The notes below the pieces were generated by a model that saw only the letters and a program-made list of their open reading frames with translations, was not told where the DNA came from and did not search any database. This document shows, in pieces, positions 6,701-12,359 of a stretch of DNA of 12,359 nt. Where the stretch lies: contig JACZXC010000035.1 of NCBI GenBank assembly GCA_022571825.1, positions 1 through 12,359 of the forward strand, read 5' to 3'. This stretch comes from Myxococcales bacterium (lineage in GTDB: Bacteria; Myxococcota_A; UBA9160; SMWR01). How positions within the stretch are numbered: the stretch's first letter is position 1; each line of letters starts with the position of its first letter. The translations under genes were made by a program, and so were the position numbers.

Positions 6701-8251
6701 CTAGATCGAGCGCTCCCGGCCCTCCCAGTAGGGATCACGCAGCTTTCGCTTGTACAGCTTTCCGTTGGGGTCGCGGGGCATCTCGTTCGTGAAGTCGATC
6801 GAGCGCGGCGTCTTGTACTTGGCGAGCTTGTCGCGGCAGAAGTCCAGAATCTCACCCGCCAGGGCTTCGCCGGAGTCGATGTCGGTCTCGGGCTCGATCA
6901 CCGCCTTCACTTCCTCGCCCCAGTCTTCGTGGGGAATGCCAAAGACGGCTGCGTCGGCGACCTTCGGGTGGGTGAGCAGAATGTTCTCGATCTCGGCCGG
7001 ATAGATGTTGACGCCGCCCGAAATGATCAGGTCGGATTTTCGGTCACACAGAAAGAGGTATCCTTCCTCGTTGAGAGTGCCGATGTCGCCGACGGTAAAG
7101 AAACCCTCGCGCCGGTTCTCCTCGGTCTTCTTCTTGTCGCCTTTGTACTCGAAGTCCGCCGCGCCGAGCTTGATGTAGACGGTTCCGGTGCCGTTGGTCG
7201 GACAGTCCTTTCCATCGTCGTCGAGGATCCGGATCTCGGACCCGGTCCAGGGCCTGCCGACGGTGCCGGGAAACTTCTTCCACTCCTCGGGACCCACCAC
7301 GGTTCCGCCCCCCTCGGTGGCGGCGTAGTACTCCCAGATCGAGTCGCCCCACCAGTCGAGCATCCGAAGCTTGGTTTCGATCGGGCAGGGGGCCGCGGCG
7401 TGAACCATGGTGCGACAGGAGGACATGTCGTATCGCGCGCGAACCTCCTCGGGGAGGGCCAGCAGCCGGTGGAACTGGGTCGGGACCATGTGGCTGGTGG
7501 TCGCGCGGTACTTCTCGATCCACTCGAGCATGCCCTGGGGAGTCCACCGGTCCATCAGGACCACGGGATGGCCCATGTGCAGTGAGCTCGACGCGAACAC
7601 GAGTACGGCGGTGTGGTAGAGAGGTGACCCGCAGATATGGACGTTCTGGTCCTCGGGCTGAATACCGAAGAGGCCGAGGAATCCGGTCATCAGCGTCGAT
7701 ACCGTGTCGGGATCCAGGGGAGCCAGGGCGCGGCGAACGCCCTTGGGCTTTCCCGTCGTTCCCGAGGTGTAGTTCATCACCTGGCCGGCGGCGCGATCCT
7801 CGGGCATCGAGTCGGGCTGGCCGGACGTGAGCTCCGCAAAGGTGCGAAACCCCGGCAGGTGGCCCGCGGCGAAGCGCGCCTCGTCGGGAAGAGCGAGTTC
7901 CTTTGCCGCCGCGGTGCAGGCGTCGCCGAAACGCTCATGGCCGACGAAGACCTTGGCCTCGCAGTCTTCGGCGATGTAGGCGATTTCCGGCGCCGTGAGG
8001 TGGTGGTTGATGGGCGTCAGGTACCAACCGGCTTGGGTCACGGCCAGGTAGAGTTCGATCATTTCGGCGCCATTCGGAAGCACCGCGGCGACGCAGTCGC
8101 CTTTCTTCAGACCCAGGTCGCGCAGTCCGTGCACGACCCGATTGCAGGCGGAGAGCATCTCACCGCGACTCCATTCGCGCCCGCTGGGGTCGACGAGGGC
8201 CAGGGCGGCGGGATCCTTCTGGGCGAAGTTCCAGAACCCGAGGTGGGACAT
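6701..8251 (-). CDS. Acyl-CoA synthetase (AMP-forming ligase)
   Basis: 516 residues from the ATG at 8251, preceded by AGGAG with 7 nt spacing; the open frame continues to 8560 but would overlap the divergent hydratase gene. Adenylate-forming motifs appear in order: YTSGTTGKPKG (161-171, phosphate loop), YYAATEGGG (308-316), VGDIG with Asp389, DRKSDLIISGG (403-413) followed by NIYPAEIE, and the C-terminal PNGKLYK with catalytic Lys498. The enzyme activates a carboxylate to its CoA thioester via an acyl-adenylate. It is divergent from an EchA19-like gene, the position FadD19 holds in M. tuberculosis, but its core motifs differ from FadD19 as I remember it and look more like the general FadD/long-chain ligase type. 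The substrate is therefore uncertain; a steroid or sterol side-chain acid is inferred from context. Confidence 0.9.
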   Translation of the reverse strand: MSHLGFWNFAQKDPAALALVDPSGREWSRGEMLSACNRVVHGLRDLGLKKGDCVAAVLPNGAEMIELYLAVTQAGWYLTPINHHLTAPEIAYIAEDCEAKVFVGHERFGDACTAAAKELALPDEARFAAGHLPGFRTFAELTSGQPDSMPEDRAAGQVMNYTSGTTGKPKGVRRALAPLDPDTVSTLMTGFLGLFGIQPEDQNVHICGSPLYHTAVLVFASSSLHMGHPVVLMDRWTPQGMLEWIEKYRATTSHMVPTQFHRLLALPEEVRARYDMSSCRTMVHAAAPCPIETKLRMLDWWGDSIWEYYAATEGGGTVVGPEEWKKFPGTVGRPWTGSEIRILDDDGKDCPTNGTGTVYIKLGAADFEYKGDKKKTEENRREGFFTVGDIGTLNEEGYLFLCDRKSDLIISGGVNIYPAEIENILLTHPKVADAAVFGIPHEDWGEEVKAVIEPETDIDSGEALAGEILDFCRDKLAKYKTPRSIDFTNEMPRDPNGKLYKRKLRDPYWEGRERSI

Positions 8252-8283
8252 TGGGGGGCTCCTGGCAGACCGATCGCGCCGGC

Positions 8284-8314
8284 CGGACAACGCGCGACGA
8301 CGCGATGTTATAAT
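8284..8314 (+). promoter_or_regulatory. Candidate promoter of the enoyl-CoA hydratase gene
   Basis: A perfect -10 TATAAT (8309-8314) stands in very GC-rich DNA, with a weak -35 CGGACA (8284-8289, four of six) at 19 bp. The predicted start is near 8321, just before operator 3. The embedded TTATAA is self-complementary, so the reverse strand offers TATAAC as a possible -10 for the leftward ligase gene, but no good -35 is visible for it. Confidence 0.6.
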
Positions 8315-8323
8315 GGCGCCAAG

Positions 8324-8337
8324 TAGAACACGTTTCA
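8324..8337 (+). promoter_or_regulatory. KstR-type operator 3 (ligase/hydratase divergent region)
   Basis: TAGAACACGTTTCA matches TnnAACnnGTTnnA exactly. Extended by one base it is the exact reverse complement of 2664-2678. It begins 9 nt after the rightward -10, nearly the same spacing and the same orientation relative to transcription as operator 1 has to fadE26. In M. tuberculosis the fadD19-echA19 divergent region is likewise in the KstR regulon. Confidence 0.75.
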
Positions 8338-8374
8338 CTGAGACCCGCAACGATGCGGGTACCGGAGACCTGCC

Positions 8375-9178
8375 TTGAGCGACACCAATCCCGAACTGAT
8401 CGTCGAACGGGACGGCTCGATCCTGATCCTCACCATGAACCGGCCCCAGCGCCGCAACGCGTTCAGCCCGGAAATGCTGGCTCGCATGAGCGACGCCTGG
8501 GTCGAGCTCAGCGAGGATCCCGCGCTGCGTGTGGGCATCGTGACTGGCGCCGATGGGCACTTCTCCTCCGGCGCGGATCTCAAGGCGATGGCAGGGATGG
8601 GAAGCGGTTCCTCAGAATGGGCGGAGCGGCTCAAGACCGACGCCGATCTCGCCTGGAGGGCGCTGCTCCGGCACTATCGCCCCACGAAGCCATTGATCGC
8701 GGCGGTCGAGGGGTACGCGATTGCCGGGGGCACCGAGATCCTTCAGGCCATGGACATCCGAGTGGCGGCTGAGACCGCGACCTTTGGAATCGCCGAGGTG
8801 CGACGCGGCCTCTTCCCGCTCGGGGGGTCGACGGTGCGCCTGCGCCGCCAGATCCCCTACACCATTGCGGCGGAGTTGCTTCTGACGGGTCGTTTCGTCT
8901 CGGCTCGGGAGGCCAAGGAAATCGGCCTGATCGGCCACGTCGTACCCGAGGGCCAGGCCCTCGCAAAGGCCAAGGAGATCGCACTCCAGATCGCCGATAA
9001 CGGACCCCTTGCGGTGCAGGCCGTGCTCAAGTCGCTGCGCGAGACCGAGGGTCTATCGGAGGTCGATGGCCTCAAGCGGGAGCTCGAGATCGGTCAGCCC
9101 ATCTTCGGCACGAAGGATGCGGCCGAAGGGCCCCGGGCCTTTGCCGAGAAGCGCAAGCCGAAGTTCACCGGCGAGTAG
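8375..9178 (+). CDS. echA19: Enoyl-CoA hydratase, EchA19-like (crotonase family)
   Basis: 267 residues from a TTG start; GGAG at 8364-8367 with 7 nt spacing supports it, whereas the ATG at 8353 is out of frame. Crotonase features: oxyanion-hole segments FSSGADLKA (63-71) and IAGGTEI (116-122), and the two catalytic acids Glu121 and Glu141, aligned with Glu144 and Glu164 of rat mitochondrial hydratase. Segments such as RQIPYT, LLLTGR, GLIGHVVPEGQAL and EGPRAFAEKR closely match M. tuberculosis EchA19 as remembered; that enzyme hydrates a steroid side-chain enoyl-CoA in cholesterol catabolism. It would act after the dehydrogenase pairs. The gene stands alone on its strand, divergent from the ligase and convergent with the Ltp3-like gene. 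Confidence 0.92.
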   Translation: MSDTNPELIVERDGSILILTMNRPQRRNAFSPEMLARMSDAWVELSEDPALRVGIVTGADGHFSSGADLKAMAGMGSGSSEWAERLKTDADLAWRALLRHYRPTKPLIAAVEGYAIAGGTEILQAMDIRVAAETATFGIAEVRRGLFPLGGSTVRLRRQIPYTIAAELLLTGRFVSAREAKEIGLIGHVVPEGQALAKAKEIALQIADNGPLAVQAVLKSLRETEGLSEVDGLKRELEIGQPIFGTKDAAEGPRAFAEKRKPKFTGE

Positions 9179-9236
9179 AGCCCGGAAACTCGAGTCGCCC
9201 CCGAACGGTGCGTCGACGCGCTCTGAGCCGGGTGTA
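9179..9236. terminator. Imperfect inverted repeat between convergent genes (possible bidirectional terminator)
   Basis: CCCGG(aaa)CTCGAG at 9181-9194 can pair with CTC(t)GAGCCGGG at 9221-9232, giving an 11-bp stem with two small bulges. The loop contains the palindrome GCGTCGACGC (9210-9219). No T-tract follows on either strand, so this is a weak call based on position and pairing only. Confidence 0.3.
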
Positions 9237-10391
9237 CTAGCGAGGCTCGTCGCCAACGATCCACATGGAGAAGTACTGGGAGCCGCCTCCGTAGGCGTGA
9301 CCGAGGGCCTTGCGCGCTCCGTCGACCTGGTGCTCCCCCGCCATCCCCCGCACCTGGTTTGCGGCCTCGGCAAAGCGAAGCATGCCCGAAGCGCCGATCG
9401 GGTTGGAGGAGAGCACCCCCCCGGACATGTTGACGGGCAGGTCCCCGTCCAGAGCGGTGACGCCGTCGTAGGTCATGCGCCAGCCCTCGCCCTCGGGAGC
9501 GAAGCCAAGATTCTCCAGCCACATCGGCTCGAACCAGCTGAAGGGGACATAGATCTCGGCGCAGTCGATCTCCCGGCGCGGATTCGAGATGCCCGCCTTC
9601 GCGTAGAGATCCCTTGCACAGTCCTTGCCAGCTTGGGGGTTCACCTGGTCGCGACCCGCGAACTGGGTGGGCTCGGTCCGCATCGCGGTCGCGTGCACCC
9701 AGGCCGGCCGGGGGGCGCGCCGGGCGCCGGCCTGATCGGAGAGCACGAGAGCACACGCGCCGTCCGAGGAGGGGCACGTCTCGAGATAGCGAATTGGATC
9801 CCACAGCATCGGGGACTCGGCGATCTGGTCGAAGTCGATGTTCGGAAACCGGAGGTGCGCGTAGGGATTCTTGAGCGCGTTGATTCGGTCCTTGAGGGCG
9901 ACCCGAATCCCGGTGTCCTCGGGTGCGCCGGAGCGTCGCATGTAGGATCGGATCAGTGGTGCGAAGAAGCCGCCGGCGCCGGCGACGAGGGCCTGCTGGA
10001 AGGGCATCCGAATCGACAGTGCCCACATCGCATTGCTCTCGGATTGTTTCTCGTAGGCGACGGTGAGTACGCGCTCGTGCACCCCCGCCTCGATCAGGCT
10101 GGCCGCCACGATCGCGGTGGAGCCGCCGACACTGCCGGCGGTGTGCACCCGGAGCATGGGCTTTCCGGTGCCGCCGAGGACCTCGGCCAGGAAGAGCTCT
10201 GGCATCATCACGCCTTCGAACAGGTCCGGCGCCTTGCCGATCACCAGGGCGTCGATGTCCTTCCAGGTCAGATCGGCGTCCTCCAACGCACGCAGCGCCG
10301 CCTCGCGCACGAGCCCGACCTGGGAGACGTCGATGCGCTTGCTCTCGTGCCGGGTCTGACCGACGCCGATCACCGCGCATCGCTCCGCCAT
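9237..10391 (-). CDS. ltp3: Thiolase-fold lipid-transfer protein, Ltp3-like (probable steroid aldolase subunit)
   Basis: 384 residues from the ATG at 10391, whose A is also the last base of the upstream TGA stop (TGATG). Segments EKQSESNAMWALS, CPSSDGACA, FAGRDQVNPQAG and SWFEPMWLENLGF match actinobacterial Ltp3 as remembered. The thiolase nucleophile Cys is replaced by Gly86 (RVHTAGSVGG), and the second catalytic Cys by Tyr367 (GHAYGGGSQ); NMSGG (321-325) remains. Ltp2, the steroid side-chain retro-aldolase, likewise lacks thiolase cysteines and uses tyrosines. Ltp3 is required for degrading C-24 branched sterol side chains in Rhodococcus. Expected role: carbon-carbon cleavage of a beta-hydroxy acyl-CoA together with the Ltp4-like and DUF35 proteins encoded just upstream. 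A CoA-thiolytic role is unlikely. Confidence 0.9.
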   Translation of the reverse strand: MAERCAVIGVGQTRHESKRIDVSQVGLVREAALRALEDADLTWKDIDALVIGKAPDLFEGVMMPELFLAEVLGGTGKPMLRVHTAGSVGGSTAIVAASLIEAGVHERVLTVAYEKQSESNAMWALSIRMPFQQALVAGAGGFFAPLIRSYMRRSGAPEDTGIRVALKDRINALKNPYAHLRFPNIDFDQIAESPMLWDPIRYLETCPSSDGACALVLSDQAGARRAPRPAWVHATAMRTEPTQFAGRDQVNPQAGKDCARDLYAKAGISNPRREIDCAEIYVPFSWFEPMWLENLGFAPEGEGWRMTYDGVTALDGDLPVNMSGGVLSSNPIGASGMLRFAEAANQVRGMAGEHQVDGARKALGHAYGGGSQYFSMWIVGDEPR

Positions 10392-11446
10392 CAATTTCCC
10401 TCCAGGATGCAGACGAGATTCTGCTGAAGGCAGTGTCCCTGGGTTGCGTGGGCGAGGGCGCGCCGGGCACCGCCCGACCAGATCTGGCGCGCGGCTTCTC
10501 CGATGCGCGCGAGGCCAGCCACCATCATCGGGTTCGCCGCCAGGGCCCCACCCGAGGGATTGATCCGAACGCCATCGCCGAGTTCGAGGGCTCGTCGCAG
10601 GATCAACTCCTGGTGGGTGAATGGTGCGTGCAGCTCGGCGACATCGAGGTGGGCCGGATCCGCGTGGGTCTTTTGACCGGCCAAGGTGACCGACGGCGAG
10701 CGGGTGAGGTTTCGAATCCCCGGCTGATGGGGCTCGATGCGGTGGTCGATCGCGCGGATCCAGGCCGGATTCCGGTGGACTCGCCGCGCGACATCGTCGG
10801 CGGCGATGACGACCGCCGCCGCTCCGTCCGAGATCGGAGGGCAGTCGTGCTTCCGGAGTGGCGACACCCAGTACGGCTCCGCGAGCAACTTCTCGACCTC
10901 GAAGTCGCCTTTCAGCTGCGCCTCCGGGTTCGCCTTTGCATCGCGCCGGCTCCGGACCGCGACCTCGGCCATCGCCTCCTCGGTGACGGTGCCGGCGTCG
11001 AGGGCCGCCCGTGCCTGAAGCGCGGCCATGCCGACGGCGTCGACGCCCAGGGGCGCCAGGGTGTAGGGGTCGAGCTGCATGGTCAGGGTTTCGGGCAGGG
11101 TTCCCATGGAGGAGCGCCCGAACGCGAAGGCGAGGGCCGCGTCGGCCATGCCGCACTGGATCTTCACCCACGCCTCGTAGAGGGCCCAAGCGCCGTCCAT
11201 CTCGACATGGGACTCGGAGATCGGCGGCCAGGCACCGAGCGCGTCTACCGCGCCGACGAATGCGAACGCCTGGCCGGCGATGTAATCCGAGCTCCCCGAG
11301 CAGGTGAAACCGATCTCCCGCTTGGGGATGCCCGAATCGGCGATGGCCTGGGCCACCACCGACATCACCATTTCCACCTCCGATCGAGTGTTCTCTCGGC
11401 GCTTGTAGGGCGTCTGGGCAAAGGAGACGACGGCGACGTCGCGCAT
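10391..11446 (-). CDS. ltp4: Thiolase-fold lipid-transfer protein, Ltp4-like
   Basis: 351 residues from the ATG at 11446, overlapping the DUF35 stop by one base (TGATG); its own stop overlaps the Ltp3-like start the same way. Motifs CSGSSDYIAG (49-58), ESHVEMDGAWALYEA (78-92), PISDGAAA, HAPFTHQELIL and NPSGGALAANP (296-306) fit Ltp4. The thiolase nucleophile position holds Glu82, and the second cysteine position Thr335 (AHATQG), so neither thiolase cysteine nor the aldolase-type tyrosine is present at these sites. It may be the structural or substrate-shaping partner of the Ltp3-like protein. Ltp4 is needed with Ltp3 for C-24 branched sterol side chains in Rhodococcus. Order and sizes (DUF35, about 350, about 385 residues) follow Rv3521-Rv3522-Rv3523. 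Confidence 0.9.
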   Translation of the reverse strand: MRDVAVVSFAQTPYKRRENTRSEVEMVMSVVAQAIADSGIPKREIGFTCSGSSDYIAGQAFAFVGAVDALGAWPPISESHVEMDGAWALYEAWVKIQCGMADAALAFAFGRSSMGTLPETLTMQLDPYTLAPLGVDAVGMAALQARAALDAGTVTEEAMAEVAVRSRRDAKANPEAQLKGDFEVEKLLAEPYWVSPLRKHDCPPISDGAAAVVIAADDVARRVHRNPAWIRAIDHRIEPHQPGIRNLTRSPSVTLAGQKTHADPAHLDVAELHAPFTHQELILRRALELGDGVRINPSGGALAANPMMVAGLARIGEAARQIWSGGARRALAHATQGHCLQQNLVCILEGN

Positions 11447-11940
11447 CAGATCCACGCCCCGAGCATCTCCGCCGCAACGTCGGGCTCGCCGCTGGGTCGG
11501 AAGTAGCGGATGTTCTCGAAGGTCGGGCCCCACTCCGATTTCGGCTTCCACACCGCTTGGACGCGCATGCCGATGCACACGTCCTGGGCCTCGCATTCCT
11601 GCAGCAGCGCGATCAGGGGCAGGTCGGATCCGTCCAGCAAGATATTGGCGGCGCAATACGGAAGCTTGAGATCGATGTTTTCCGAGGGCACACGCACGAT
11701 GCAGAAGGTTGTCACGGTTCCCCGGTCCGACACCTCAACGGACTCGGACATCGCGATGCCACAGCGGGGGCAGCTGGCGCGGGCGGGGAAATAGACCTTC
11801 TCGCAGCCGGGACAACGCTTCCCAATCAGCTTGCCCTCGGCGAGGCTCGCCAGGAACTCGGCATGGGCGCCGCCCACCCGAAACTCGTATTCGAGACGCG
11901 TCGGCGTGATGATGCTCTTGACAGACGGCGCGTCGCTCAC
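11446..11940 (-). CDS. DUF35 OB-fold protein with zinc ribbon
   Basis: 164 residues from a GTG at 11940 that forms a GTGA overlap with the upstream stop. The N-terminal helix leads into a rubredoxin-like zinc ribbon with four cysteines: Cys43, Cys46, Cys57 and Cys60 (RCPGCEK and SCPRCG). The OB-fold follows (GTVTTFCIV, then PYCAANILLDGSDLPL). Such proteins are obligate partners of SCP2-type thiolases or aldolases; in Ltp2-ChsH2 the DUF35 domain completes the aldolase. It is coupled by a TGATG overlap to the Ltp4-like gene, which supports a physical complex. The next gene upstream encodes a second DUF35 protein without the cysteines. Confidence 0.88.
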   Translation of the reverse strand: MSDAPSVKSIITPTRLEYEFRVGGAHAEFLASLAEGKLIGKRCPGCEKVYFPARASCPRCGIAMSESVEVSDRGTVTTFCIVRVPSENIDLKLPYCAANILLDGSDLPLIALLQECEAQDVCIGMRVQAVWKPKSEWGPTFENIRYFRPSGEPDVAAEMLGAWI

Positions 11941-12359
11941 GAGGCTTCCTCCGGTTCGAAGCATTCGATATCGAGGATCGAGCCCTCCGTCTCCCGGCGC
12001 CAGCGCGGGCGGACGCGCATGCCCGTCGACATGACCGATTCTCGACCGGCGTCGACGGCGTGCAGAAGCGCACTGTCGGCCCCGTCGAGTCGGATCAGGG
12101 CCCACGCGAAAGGCCGATCGCAGGGGTGCTTCGCCGACGGCGCCCGTACCCAGGCCCAGGTGGTCACGACACCGGAGGGTCCGACCGACACGAATTCTCC
12201 GAGGGTTTCTCCCGACTCGGGGTCGGCCTCCGTCGGCGGGACCAGCACCGCTCCGTCGAGGCGCCGGATTCCGACGATGCGACGCTCGCGGAGCTCGCCG
12301 AAGAAATGCCCGAGGACGGTGCCCACGGAGCGCCGGTACGAATACTCGATTACGTGGGG
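11937..12359 (-). CDS. DUF35 OB-fold protein with degenerate zinc ribbon, 5' truncated by window edge
   Basis: The frame is open from the right edge to the TGA at 11939-11937, about 140 residues visible. GTG at 12326 is possible but family-like sequence (VIEYSYRRSVG) continues upstream of it, so the true start is outside. The fold follows the DUF35 plan: helix (VLGHFFGELRERRIVGIR), ribbon region, then OB-fold (GVVTTWAWV, RPFAWALIRLDGAD, LLHAVDAG). Where the neighbour has CPGC and CPRC, this protein has RRLDG and DPESG, so no zinc ligands remain. It overlaps the zinc-containing DUF35 gene by 4 bp (GTGA). Together they are about as long as the single M. tuberculosis Rv3521 protein (303 residues as remembered), suggesting a split or fused pair. 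Likely role: partner of the Ltp aldolase complex. Confidence 0.82.
   Translation of the reverse strand, partial: PHVIEYSYRRSVGTVLGHFFGELRERRIVGIRRLDGAVLVPPTEADPESGETLGEFVSVGPSGVVTTWAWVRAPSAKHPCDRPFAWALIRLDGADSALLHAVDAGRESVMSTGMRVRPRWRRETEGSILDIECFEPEEAS

Noticed and set aside
8353..8355. ATG as an alternative start for the hydratase
   Set aside because: Out of frame with the crotonase; the TTG at 8375 has GGAG at proper spacing.
8252..8560. A 103-codon N-terminal extension of the ligase
   Set aside because: It would run through the operator, the promoter and the divergent hydratase coding region. ATG 8251 has a good ribosome site and family-like N-terminus.
9009..10427. A 472-codon + frame overlapping the hydratase end and the Ltp3-like gene
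   Set aside because: It crosses a convergent junction and is antisense to a clear Ltp3-like protein.
9237..11477. Long single frame suggesting a 746-residue fusion upstream of the Ltp3-like protein
   Set aside because: The upstream two-fifths is antisense-like low-complexity sequence overlapping the Ltp4-like gene in another frame; the Ltp3 family start is the ATG at 10391.

Overview
The window is about 12.4 kb of high-GC bacterial DNA, densely coding, with ATG, GTG and TTG starts behind good Shine-Dalgarno sites and frequent 1-4 bp gene overlaps. Nearly every recognisable gene matches, in family and often in local order, the actinobacterial sterol side-chain catabolism (cholesterol) regulon: FdxD/FadE26/FadE27, EchA19, and a DUF35-Ltp4-Ltp3 block. 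The host is therefore an actinobacterium, or another high-GC lineage carrying an actinobacterial-type sterol cluster (for example Binatota- or Myxococcota-like). The sequence alone does not decide which. All family comparisons are from memory, not from searches.

Layout. (1) 2-235 (+): the C-terminal end of a TetR regulator resembling KstR. (2) 252-2589 (-): a FadE26-like then FadE27-like acyl-CoA dehydrogenase pair. (3) 2590-2795: a divergent promoter region with two KstR-type operators. (4) 2796-4191 (+): an FdxD-like ferredoxin, then a third acyl-CoA dehydrogenase. (5) about 4301-5572 (+): a histidine-rich polytopic membrane protein broken by two compensating single-base frameshifts. (6) 5569-8251 (-): an acyl-CoA ligase followed, one base later, by a fourth acyl-CoA dehydrogenase. 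(7) 8252-8374: a second divergent promoter region with a third operator. (8) 8375-9178 (+): an EchA19-like enoyl-CoA hydratase. (9) 9237-12359 (-): a translationally coupled chain of two DUF35 OB-fold proteins and two thiolase-fold proteins (Ltp4-like, Ltp3-like). The first DUF35 gene runs off the right edge.

Inferred pathway. The ligase activates a side-chain carboxylate to a CoA thioester. Heterotetrameric (alpha2beta2) dehydrogenases introduce the double bond. The EchA19-like hydratase adds water. The Ltp4/Ltp3/DUF35 proteins, which lack the thiolase cysteines, would cleave a branched side chain by retro-aldol chemistry; Ltp3, Ltp4 and the ligase FadD19 are known to be needed for C-24 branched sterols in Rhodococcus. 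The ferredoxin probably serves a P450 or other oxygenase outside the window. Three matches to the KstR motif sit at the two divergent promoter regions, two of them sharing an identical 15-bp core, which argues for one regulator controlling the whole cluster.

The least explained element is the histidine-rich membrane protein at 4301-5572. Also unusual are a second dehydrogenase pair split between opposite strands and the absence of a FadD19-type ligase at the FadD19 position. I saw no tRNA, rRNA, CRISPR array, insertion sequence or transposase.
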